Assembly (NCBI GenBank): GCA_000310025.1
Contig: FN647938.1
Span: forward strand, 9,798-73,797
From: Ectocarpus siliculosus
Taxonomy: Eukaryota; Sar; Phaeophyceae; Ectocarpales; Ectocarpaceae
Direction of reading: 5' to 3'
DNA: 64,000 bases
Shown: positions 1-9,939 of the stretch, one piece after another
Position numbering within the stretch: position 1 is the stretch's first letter
Layout of the letters: each line of letters starts with the position of its first letter
Made by a program: the position numbers and the translations under genes
Notes under the pieces: model-generated
The model's input: only the letters and a program-made list of their open reading frames with translations
Database searches by the model: none
Told to the model about the DNA's origin: nothing

Positions 1-25
1 TTTCAAACGTCAGCGGTAGCGACTT

Positions 26-1000
26 GATCCGAATTTCACATGTATCACCGACGAGGGCGGCCCTAGTTGCTCAAATGAAAACGGGGTTTCAACCCCCGCA
101 ATCAACATGAGGAATAGACAGTGGCGTTAGTCTTTACCTCCGCAGGCAGCCAACTCACGAATATACATACATACATACATACATACATACATACATACAT
201 ACATACATACATACATACATACATACATACATACATACATACATACATACACAAGTCTATCCTTTCGCGTCCAGCGGTCCTACCTGCACCTGCTTCTGCT
301 TCGACCGGTGCAGAAGTTAGTTCCGCTTCGACCGGTGCAGAAGGAGCTGCACGATGCCGTCGCAAATTTCGAGAAGGCAGGGAGGGAAGGAAGGAGTGTG
401 ACGTAGTGTGGATCACTGTTGTCAATACCGTCTCGCCCTCTCTCGATCCCCTAAGTTTGTTTCCATCGAACCAGCGCTTGTTTTCCGTTGCCGGGTGGCT
501 AACAACGGCTGAGCGATATTGCCCAGTCGAAAAGAACACGAATCATTCGATATAAGAACACGACTTGTTGTGTAGGCCATGCTACAGCATACGCATGTCG
601 AAATGTCGACAGAGGCGATTCACTTTGAATTTCGCACGTTTTCACCGATGGTGGCGGTCCGTGATGCTTAACGTTATCAAAGGTGGGAATAGACGGTGAG
701 GTTTGCCCTGAACTCGATCGGGAATCAACTCACGGAAAGAAACATGCCCAAGATTTAGTCTTTCACACCCAGTCGTAGTAGGTCTGCCTACAACTGCTTC
801 TGCTTCGACCGATGCAGGAGTACTGCACGGGGAAGGTGTGTCGGTTAGTGATGTCGTCGCAAGGTTTAGATTCCACTCGGGGTGAAGATTGGTGCGGAGA
901 AGGGAGGGGGGGGGGAGAGACGAGTGTGACGTGAAGGCGATCATTATATTGTAATACTATCCACCGGTTCCACTAACAGCTGTTTTCCAGCAATCGTTTC
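26..1000. repeat. Degenerate tandem duplication of about 595 bp near the 3' end of the FG-GAP gene
   Basis: The stretch from about 26 to 540 and that from about 621 to 1000 share blocks in the same order. These include a GAATTTC-x-CA-x-TCACCGA block (30-52 and 625-647), a GGAATAGAC block (111 and 686), CAACTCACG(G/A)A (150 and 727) and TGCTTCTGCTTCGACC (291 and 797). The minus strand of both copies carries a TCE-containing peptide resembling the TTCEAKSK end of the last FG-GAP exon, so these may be decayed or alternative 3' exons. Confidence 0.6.
161..252. repeat. (ACAT)n microsatellite
   Basis: About 22 uninterrupted ACAT units. Open frames through it (YIHT / MYVC repeats) are artefacts of the 4-base period. 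Confidence 0.97.
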
Positions 1001-4000
1001 TTGTGCCCCGATTCCCTAGTTTTGATTTTGCCTCACACGTGGTGCCGGTGACTGGTGATGCTCGTGATGAGGGCGGGGCACTCGTGGCCAGGGTCGGGGC
1101 CATCGACGGTGTTGGAGCAAGGATGGGGAGCGGCGCTGGCGTTGTTGATGTTGCTCCGCTGTCACCGTCTTCTGCGAGCAGGTTTTCGTACCAGATCACG
1201 CGGCCGCTATCCCGACTAGCGGTCAATAAATCGAAGTCATCGTCCCCATCGAGGTCAACCGCAATCACCTGGAACAAGTGTTGGTGTGGGAATGAGGCGT
1301 CCATGGAGACCGAGAAGGGGAGAATGAAAACCAAATGCCAGCAACGATGGATCATCCCGCCCACGCTCCCCCTCCCGGCGCAAAGTTCGCGGTTCTCGTT
1401 TCATGCCTAACGGTGGGTCGCCGTTGAATATGGAGATAGTGGAAAGCATCCATGCAATATGCCATGGCAACAAAAACGCCATCGTAAGACGTCCCGTACG
1501 CCTTTGTTGTGGCCGCTCATATTCGACCGTTTTGAAGGGTTTGATAGCACTTGGACAGCAGCAAGCACGAACGTTTGGGTACTGTCAAACCGCATACTCT
1601 CCGCTACCTTTGACCGTAACTCCTCGTCAGCACCCCGTCGATGCCGAGAGAAACGCACAAAAATTGAAAACGAGAAACGTTGCCAGACCCCGGGGTTTGA
1701 ACCTGGGTCCATCAGCTACATACTTTTCTACGAACCACATATACCGAGCTATCGTTTTCAAGCTCTCCAGTCTGCCCAGGAGCCCCCTACGCTGGTCACC
1801 ACAGCAGTACTGCTGTCGTTTTCCGGGGAGGGTTAAACTCGTCGTGGAAATACGGAGCCACTATACACAGCGGCAACAAGTCGTCGCCGCGATGCACCGC
1901 CGCGCCGAGAAAGGGCCGTATCACTATACAGGCATCGTCGAGTAAGCTCTAGTTCCGTTTAGGATCGAGAGAGCGCCCTTGGGCGTTGAGGCAGGCGTTG
2001 TCCCGACTCACCATGTTTACCCCGGAGTCGATGGCGATGTCGATGGCGGCCGAAAAGTTCCCCTGCCCGTTTGTGTTTTCATACCACATTACCCGCCCCC
2101 CGACGTTGTCGCAGGCCACCAGATCAACATCCCCGTCATTGTCGAGATCCACAGGCACCACAATCCTCGCGGAGTCCAGCGAGTCGATGTCTTCGCCTTC
2201 TCCAAACGTTCCTTCGCCGTCGGTGTTTTCGATCCAGAATATTCGGCCGTCGTAGTAATTACTACTGGCGTGACTGCCGTCGTAGGATGCAGCGATGATA
2301 TCGAGATCGCCGTCCCCGTCGAGATCCGCCGTTACGACGTCCCTGTTGCAGTAATAATATTACGGCATCCGACGAAATCGCGAAAACATGGCTTGGACGC
2401 GGGCCCCGACGTCATGCTTGAGTGAGCAAACAGGTGTAGGGGTGGACAAAACTCTAGGGGGCAGAAAATAATCAAAGGAGGGAATAACATACACACCAAG
2501 AGTTTCACGCAATGTGAATAGCAAATGGCTTTCGCGATGCGCCTGCATTGCCCAAGCAATGTACGAACGCCGGGCGTACGACAAGAACAAGGGCGTGGAG
2601 AGGGGTGTCTAGGGCAGTATCCCGACAATGCCATAGACTGCCCCGTGTACGAGAGGTCGCCGAACAATAGGCGCTGAAGTCTTGGGAAATGCTCCGTGGT
2701 GCACTGTTTACAGATGTTGAACAGTCCTACGGAACCATCAATGGCCATCTCACGAGAAGACATTGTGTTTCTACTTTAGGCCTATTGCTAACGCAACGGA
2801 AAATTCACGATTTTTTTCACGGAACGGTGAAAAGAAACCCCAATTATTTTTCTCTTGTTCTAGTCTATTCGTGATGTCATCGCAAAAGTACGTTTCCTTC
2901 CCTGAATACACGCTCGGCACACAACAGGTTGACTTGGTTTTGCTCACTAAAGAGCAGCATCATATAGATGGCCAATCCGAACGAATTAGCGTGTCGGAGG
3001 CCCTATTGCTCTACTGCTGCGTGGTGCCGTGGATTGATGTTGATGTGTCCGACCAAACACACATCATCTCGCCGCATTTTTTCCAACGGCATTTTGGTGA
3101 GGTGGCACACGTCTCTCACACACCTTATTGAGCAGCACATCCAAGCCCCCAATACCCACGAAGCAGCACAGCGCCGGGAGTGAGTATCATATAGACAGCC
3201 GAACCGAAGGAATCAACGCGTTGGAGGTCTTGGTGCTGCTGCTGTACTCGTTCTGCTGTTTCCGTGTTTGCTATGTTTGATTGACAAAATATCTCCAGCA
3301 CCAACAGCAGCAGTTGAAGACGCGAGCACCACGAAGTGTCTCGTTTTGGACCAAGAACGGACTGAACGCGACTTCTGCCGCTTGTCCGTCTCCACAACAG
3401 ACCTGGACGTGAGTCTAGCAGGTCTTGCGAGCGTTCTCAGTGATGTTACAGCGCCCGCCCGCGGTGCGCCTGCCCGACCCTGCCCGACCCTTGTGTCAAA
3501 TTCCCCGGATCCGTGAAAGCAGCAAGCCCCCAAAAAAAACTGCTCGCTACTTTCACGGATCGGGGGAAAACGCCTCCATATATTTGCAAGAAAGCACTCT
3601 TCCGTGAAATTTTTCGTGTTTTATTGGTCGTTCATAAAAAATATAAAGGGTCCTTTTTTCGTTCCGGCTCCGGGAATGCTTGAGAAACAGACAAATCACG
3701 GAAGATACATCATCAACGAGACGTCTAAAACATATTGCCTTTTCTATCGTGGATCAGCTACACCGCAGAGTAACCTCACTTGGCAGGTTCCCCACGTTCC
3801 AAGCTGATGCCGAACGAGAATACCCCGTTGCCGTCCGAGTTCTCGTACCACGCCAACCCATCCCAAACGGATGCTGACACGACGTCAAGATCGTCGTCTC
3901 CATCTAGGTCCGCCAGCGCCAGCCCGTAAGCACCATCGGCCGTTGTCGAAAGATCAAGGCCGATCGCGAACGTTCCTTCTCCGTCGTTTTCATACCATGT

Positions 4001-5504
4001 AACTCGATCTGCGGCGTATTTCACGTATGGTTCCGGAGAAGGGACTTTTCCATTGTACTCAGGGAACGGCAACGGCGATGACACGGTGCCTTAATGGCAT
4101 GGAATCCCAATGAATGAACGAAAGCCAATCGACACCACAGACAAGAGGAAGGACCAGATGAGATTCAGACGCCATCGTGGCGGGGCGTTTTCTTTGGCTA
4201 ACGGAAGTCCGTGTGCTCGCCATGCCTTGTTGGCCATCCTCCGCGTCGTTATTCTTCCGGAGCCCACGCGCGCATGTGTAGCATCAACGCCGAAACTTCT
4301 GTTGTTGAAACGATTTCTCTGTTTCTTCTATTCCTTTGAATCGAGTCTTTCGTCAGTTGTTGACGCCACGAGTCCCCCACCCCACCTCTTCCGGTTGTTT
4401 TGCAAGCTGGTGGAACTTAGGGTTGGGCTCGGGCAAGTCTATTGCGTCTTGGCTGCCTGTACAACAGGCGAGACATCGAAGATGAGCTATAGTGCTAGCA
4501 AAGACAAGAAATGAACGATGAACAACGAAGGTTTTATGCGTGACTGACGGTACAACGGAGACTACGAAATTCGTTGTCTATGAAACGCCTTCAATATGCG
4601 CAGCAGACGCACTTACCGCCGGTCTTCCATGCGGATACTACGTCCAAGTCCCCATCCCCGTCGACGTCGGCTAGCTTGACATTTGAAGGCGAACCTCCCG
4701 CGTCCGTATCGATATCAGTGCCGGTCGTAAATCCACCCTGACCGTCTGCATTCCGAAACCACACCACATGATCGGAGAGTTGAAATGCTACTGCAACATC
4801 AGGGAACCCGTCGCCATCCAGGTCGCCGACGTCAATCGACCTGCGTTGGGCAAGCGCGAGGGAAAGCACGGGAGATCGACGCCTCGGTCGATCCTTTTTC
4901 CCCTCCCGGGAAACAACGGACAACTCACCGTAGCTCGAGAGGCGAGGCGTACACAACCTTGAGAGGGTCGAAGATAGCTAAACTTCTCCCGGGAACCTGC
5001 ACCACCGTTCTTTTGTGGGCAGAAGTCTGGGCTTCCACTGCATTGTCAATGACTGTCATCGTTCTTCAACCGAGGGCAAGTGGGTAGAGTGGCGCGTGGC
5101 AGAGAACCCCAGCTCCGCATAGTGAGTATTCACGAACTCCGTGATTTATTATGCCTGGCACCGACGGGGTCTTTACATGTTCAGCATTCCCATGGTTTTC
5201 CACTCCGAAACGTTACCTTTTACGGATAAAACCAACCTCTCCTCAGCATTGCACGGTCGGATCAAACGCACCACTCACATTGCTCCCTCGTAGTCAGAGG
5301 TGTTGACGACGTGGGCGGTTTCCGAAAACGTACCGTTTCCGTCCTCGTTTTCGTACCAATTCAGCCAAGGGTCGTAGTAGGAACCCGCCAATATATCTTG
5401 GTCCCCATCACCATCTAGGTCCGCCGCGAAAATACAAAATACGTCCGAGGCGTCCGCGTCGATAGTTCTCCCATTCGCAAAAGCGACGGTCCCAGCGCCC
5501 TTAA
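957..5504 (-). CDS. FG-GAP/VCBS repeat (integrin-alpha-like propeller) protein, 5' end not found
   Basis: Five exons are supported by splice sites and unbroken phase: 5504-5279, 4840-4617, 4008-3780, 2342-2012, 1268-1037 (or read through to a stop at 957). Each carries one or two Ca2+-binding loops of the DxDxDG type (DLDGDGDQD, DLDGDGFPD, DVDGDGDLD, DLDGDDDLD, DLDGDGDLD, DLDNDGDVD, DLDGDDDFD) followed by a WYEN/WFRN/WIEN blade strand and a GxGxF turn, the hallmark of FG-GAP/VCBS beta-propeller repeats. Four exons are 224-232 nt, about one 75-residue module each; the fourth is 331 nt. The last exon runs into a Ser/Thr/Pro/Ala-rich linker, then a TTCEAKSK segment. No in-frame ATG precedes the first exon, so 5' exons, probably with a signal peptide, are missing or unrecognised. 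Such proteins are usually extracellular or cell-surface; the ligand cannot be told from sequence. Confidence 0.82.
1682..1795 (-). repeat. tRNA-like / SINE-like remnant
   Basis: The minus strand contains a T-arm-like B box (AGGTTCAAACCC, around 1692-1706). About 50 bases upstream is an A-box-like TAGCTCGGTATATGTGG. No acceptor stem closes, so this is a tRNA-derived fragment or SINE relic in an intron of the FG-GAP gene, not a functional tRNA gene. Confidence 0.3.
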
Positions 5505-8149
5505 CTGGGAATTGAGGTGCGATCAGGAGGCCCAACAGACACGCAGGGCGAATCCAGCTTTCCGCTGATTGCGCAATAGAAGCAGTAAACAACGCCAAGA
5601 TAGTGCACGTGGGAGAGAGGCGCGCATGGGGAGAGATGCACGATATTTGGAGGAAACGCTCCTGTTAGCCGTCATCCATTTTAAATTTGGCTACGAAAAG
5701 CCACGTCCATCAGAAATTCGCAGTCTCGCAGTGCAAGGTGCAGCATCCCTAGTGGTCGATTGCTGAAATCGTTGAGGAAGAAAAAACGACGAGCGCCCCC
5801 CACCTCCGCATCATCCGCGACATACCTCAACACTTAGCACCAGGGTCAGCAAATACCGCTAGGCTGCCTGATGTCGGTGCGAACATGTTCAAGTTCCCGT
5901 TTGGCCAAAATGAAGGTGTCACTACGGCTGGCGATCGATCTCTAGAAGTGGTGGCCGGGAAAAGCTCAACCAACACCCATCCACGCAAGACTTAAACCGC
6001 AAGAGGCGACCAAGTCTCTCGGAAGCGGGTCAGGGGATATGCTTGCCCTTCACTCAGCTCGCCGAACGCCTTCTCTGGGCGTCGCGCTTGTTTTGTTCGT
6101 CTAGACTGCAGTAGGTATCCGGTCGGAGAAGATCGAAGTTTTCTCTCACTCTGAACAGATGGGAGACCCAGTGCTGCTAATTGTTGTTGTCACAGGCATC
6201 AAAGGAAAGAAATACAAACCAAGACTCGAGGACCACCGCAGCAGCGTTATTTTAGCAAAAACCATTCTACGAGGCAAAGACGTGCCATGGATGATATACT
6301 GTATGCATACTTCTCGACTTCGTTAAATCTCCGGGGTGGCAAAGCGAGGATAGACTTTTATGCTGAGGCTGCCGCGAACAATCCGACCTCACACGAATAG
6401 AACGACGAACAAATTGCGGGATGATTCGCGGTCCTTCAGAAATGGTGCTCGTTCTAGGACTTTCACGCGATAGAGCAAAAGCGCATCGAGAAAACGCACC
6501 AGAGAATAGCCAATCCAGGTTGCGAAAAAATTGGTTGTGGGTAACGCCGCTTTGGTGAATGACCCTGGAATCTTCCCGCTAGCACTGAGATCGATAACCC
6601 CCCCGCCTTTGAGGTTCGAGGGTGGATTGGTCGAAATACGGTTGGCTCTTATGGCGTAGAGCTGTAAAACTGCTGTGTTAGGCATGGGGTGTACATCATG
6701 TGAGCTAGTGGGCTACGATCCTAGAGTTCACACCAAATCGGATGTCCGCTGAATAGATAGACAGTTTGGAAAGCCCCTAGAGCAAAAATAGTTGCGAAGT
6801 GCTCCACCTGGAACTTTTCCACTTGGAGTATATGAGCAGATGCGACGTGTTCGCTGTACGTGGCGCACCTGTTGCGTACAGGCGCACAAAGATCGAAGTC
6901 CCTTGCGGTACTTGAAATACAATCGTGCCTGCCGAATGTGAAACGTTTGGTTACCCGGATGCCCCGTCACCTCGTGGCCTACTTGTTTGGCACACCAAAC
7001 GCAAAGATGAATACCAGCTTCTGGTTCGTTCTTGTGAAACGTAGCCCATGCCGGCAAAATCTCGGCATATCATTCCGTCCCGGCATGGTGGTGATGCGAT
7101 TTCAATGGTCCCACAACTACGTCATGCGTTTACACGAGTACACCCCCCCAACCCCTGAAATATTCACCTACTCCACCCTCCCCGAAACAATCTGAGCAGA
7201 AGAGAGTGGCAAAGAGGGCGGATGGACGGGGAAGAGCGTACGATTCGCTGGGTAGGGACAAGCTAGAGCATCACAAACCCAGATACTCTGCGAATGATGT
7301 CGGTGCAGTACTTCCTTCTGTGTGGCCGTGTGGAGGCCGAGCGGATGGGAGAAACTGAGACCCTCGGACCGAATTGGTTGCCCTACGTCGCACAGACGGG
7401 CGGAGGAGCGTTTAGGACATACACCCTCTTGCGAGATAAAATAAACTAGGGTCAAGTATTGGCCCCCCGCCCCCCAATGGGGCTGGGGGCCAACATCCAG
7501 GACGGATGGTGGTGAGTGTCCGGGAGGAAGGGAAGAAGAAGAAGAAGAGGAGAGGATACGGGCGGGAAGAAGGGACGGTGTTGGGAGAGGCAAGGAAGTG
7601 GTGAAGAATTTCGGCACTCGACGAGCGTGCGGTCCCGTCGGGGTTGAACGGCACGTGTCAGTCCGTAGTCTTGTCTATCGGAATCGAAAAGCCGACAAAT
7701 CGAGGTATACGTTATGTACATAACGATGGAGAAGGCCGACGAGGAAGGTACGAAGAGAGAAAATTGCACCCCACGTTCGAAGTCGGTGTGAAAACCGCCG
7801 CAAGGAAGGAGTGCGAAGGAAAAAAAAACAAAAGGAGACGTCGACGTTTGCGTCGTGGAACGATCCTTTCGTATAACGCAGGTACTCACCAGTGCAAGAC
7901 GGGGAGGTAAAATACCCATCGTGAAATTCAAAGCGCAGGTCATAACTGCATATGACTCATGCGCGGAGAAGTTACCACGGAGACTTATCAACAAGAAGTT
8001 TGAAGGCCGGCTGAGAAGGTTTGACGACACAAACACTTAAGCGACGATGGCAAGCGCAACGCCAAAACTTCACAAGAAGAAAAGTGCATTCAAAAAAAGG
8101 AAAGGCCGGATGCCGACCTATGACTCTCTCGGAATGAAGGGATTCCCAC
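5505..8149. other. Stretch without recognisable gene
   Basis: Upstream of the first FG-GAP exon found. It holds several open frames of 80-190 codons on both strands (for example minus 7057-6728 and minus 8036-7452) with no recognisable domain. Two minus-strand pieces (around 6500-6590 and 6740-6835) resemble each other weakly (SGKIPG.. and SGKVPG..), perhaps an old local duplication. The missing 5' exons of the FG-GAP gene may lie here, but no DxDxDG motif is seen. Confidence 0.5.
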
Positions 8150-8251
8150 AACTCCCAACAGGAAATCCACAAGTACGGACATATGAAGGTACTGGGTAGA
8201 GAGAAATCGGAACGGTGTTTAATGTGAAGACACAATAACAACAACAACAAT
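8150..8251 (+). mobile_element. LINE 3'-tail fragment
   Basis: About 100 bases match the end of the LINE copy at 16100-17540: the block GTACGGACATATGAAGGTAC followed by GGGTAGAGAGA, TTTAATGTGAAGAC and a tail of AAC/ACA triplets. It is a 5'-truncated insertion, typical of target-primed reverse transcription. Confidence 0.75.
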
Positions 8252-8618
8252 GATTAAGGTCGACCCGTCCTGCGTCATTCGGTGTAAAATGATAAGTGCG
8301 AAAGATGGACTGCCTAAAGACCCAGCGGTCTTTTTCGGCAGTGGCAAAGAAATATGCAACCACATGTCGCAAAAAAAAAAAGTTGAGTGGGATACCGTAG
8401 TAAATAGAACACCGCCTTCTCTGTTGTTGCAGGCAGGTTCTCATGAGATGGATAAGGTTTACGAGCAAGCGTTCAACAAGCAGAGGGAGGAGGTGAAAAC
8501 CCTCTCACATGTTTTTTTTTTCCTCGACCCTTTTTTATCTCCCTCCCCCTCTTCACACCCACCCTCGCATGATAACCGCTTTCACAATCCGGGCACGTTA
8601 TGCCGGCTCGGCCTGTAA
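8250..8618 (+). other. Unrecognised open frame after a LINE tail
   Basis: 122 codons, starting just inside the LINE tail. The first 90 residues look moderately protein-like (C, H and charged residues; CNHMSQKKK), the rest is low-complexity Phe/Ser/Pro. No family recognised. It could be part of a decayed transposase or chance; nothing nearby supports expression. Confidence 0.15.
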
Positions 8619-8710
8619 CCCCCCTACGTTATCCCATGTAATAACCACTCGTTGGCCAGGGAGGTTACTCAACGCCCCCGTAAAACGGTGCCCACTGGCC
8701 ACCTGTGTTG

Positions 8711-9290
8711 TATTTCGGCCTACAAGACTCCAATCGACGCAAGCACCGGTAGGGGAGTGCGTGGAAGATGCCGTGACAGCGCAACTCCACTCTCCTACGA
8801 CATATATGTACAGTAGTACTGCTGTCGTTGTAGCACCATGTGGAAGATGTCCGAGGGGTCCTCCTGCGCGGTAACGACAACATGGCGAAAGCTCTCTACG
8901 TGTACCTGTCGTCGACACATGTGGCAGCCGCACGACACACGAACGGATGTTTGCATCGCATTGTACTATGGTTCGCCGTGACAGGAAGTATCCCATCCAG
9001 TTAAGTCGTTGCCGTAGTACGCGGACGTCGTTCGGCGTCTTGTCCATACTGCTGTAGCAAAAACACAACAACAGTAGTAATCGAGCTACATGCATGCAAT
9101 TTTTTGCTCTGGTTCACTTTTGCCTCCACCACCCGAGAATCTCATGGCTGTATCTCGACCTACAAGGCTCCAATCAACAAACCAGCACTGGCAGAAGTGC
9201 GTGGAAGATGCTGTGACAGCACAACTAAGTCGACACTCGTACGACTTTTATGTACAGTCGGCGTCTGGTCCGTACTGCTGTAGAAATACA
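8711..9290. repeat. Two diverged direct copies of a 130-bp sequence
   Basis: 8711-8835 and 9150-9285 share, in order, CGxCCTACAAGxCTCCAATC, GTGCGTGGAAGATGC, GTGACAGC-CAACT, a TACGAC/TATGTACAGT block and a TACTGCTGT end. There is no coding content; probably copies of a small non-autonomous element. Confidence 0.7.
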
Positions 9291-9392
9291 AAAATCGAGC
9301 CATTTTTTTTTTTTTCATACTAGTAACAAGAAATGTATCACGTCACGACGACCATCCTGTTAGTATAGACTTAACTACAATTACGTCGGAGG

Positions 9393-9706
9393 TGTTAAGG
9401 AGGACCCGATTCGCAGGGTATCCGTCGATTGACTTTTACCAGAATCGGTACACCTTCGCATATGGCGTCAGCGGCAGGATACTGGTTCGAATCTCCTTGG
9501 GTGCACGTTTTTTCTCCTGACTTGGACATTTTCCCATGGACACCATGTGTGTCAGTCCTGAGAACACCTCTTGGAATCGATCCTATAAAGAACCTTGTGA
9601 CACTTCCATCGAATTACCCGTCCTGGCCACAAGAGGTTCCCAGTTGAGGGTAAATTCTGTGGGTGGAGAGTGTTAAGGAGGACCCGATTCGCAGGGTATG
9701 ATGTCG
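9393..9706 (+). mobile_element. TRIM-like LTR element, 3' LTR truncated
   Basis: 5' LTR 9393-9460 (68 bp, TGTTAAGGAG to TTCGCA), a primer-binding site 2 bases later (TGGCGTCAGCGGCAGGAT, 9463-9480), about 200 bp of non-coding interior, a purine tract GTGGGTGGAGAG (9659-9670), then only the first 29-36 bases of the 3' LTR (from 9671). The rest is replaced by the sequence leading into the Ty3 integrase ORF. The interior is nearly identical to the complete copy at 15323-15668. Confidence 0.85.
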
Positions 9707-9939
9707 ATCACGCTGGTGTCTTCCTCATTCGGGCTTGTGGACTCAACTATCACTCGTCGTCTACGCCGGAGGTCAGTTTGGGTGGGCTCCGCCCTCCCTG
9801 CTTGGCGGGAGTCTTTTCACCCCCAGCGCTACAGCCATCCGATTTTGGGGATTTTCGCCGTCATCACCCGCGCCGGCTGGATGTTTGATCGAACTCACCG
9901 ATTGATTATCAAGATTTTCGGAGGTCTTCGGGAGTCTTC
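9707..9939 (+). other. Ty3-element sequence upstream of the integrase ORF
   Basis: Between the truncated TRIM LTR and the integrase ORF. A frame is open here (9698-10408, plus) but shows no gag, protease, reverse transcriptase or RNase H motif, so the element has lost those parts or they were never joined to it. Confidence 0.5.

Noticed and set aside
102-555. Open frames on both strands with YIHT or MYVC repeats
   Set aside because: They run through the (ACAT)n microsatellite; a 4-base repeat keeps several frames open by chance.
5504-5598. Start of the FG-GAP protein at 5598 with a signal peptide
   Set aside because: The codon there is TTG, not ATG. A good acceptor at 5505-5506 gives an exon of the same size as its siblings.
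9445-9510. tRNA gene (GGTTCGAATCTCC B-box-like word)
   Set aside because: The word lies in the TRIM next to the primer-binding site and no cloverleaf can be drawn; the same at 15415.
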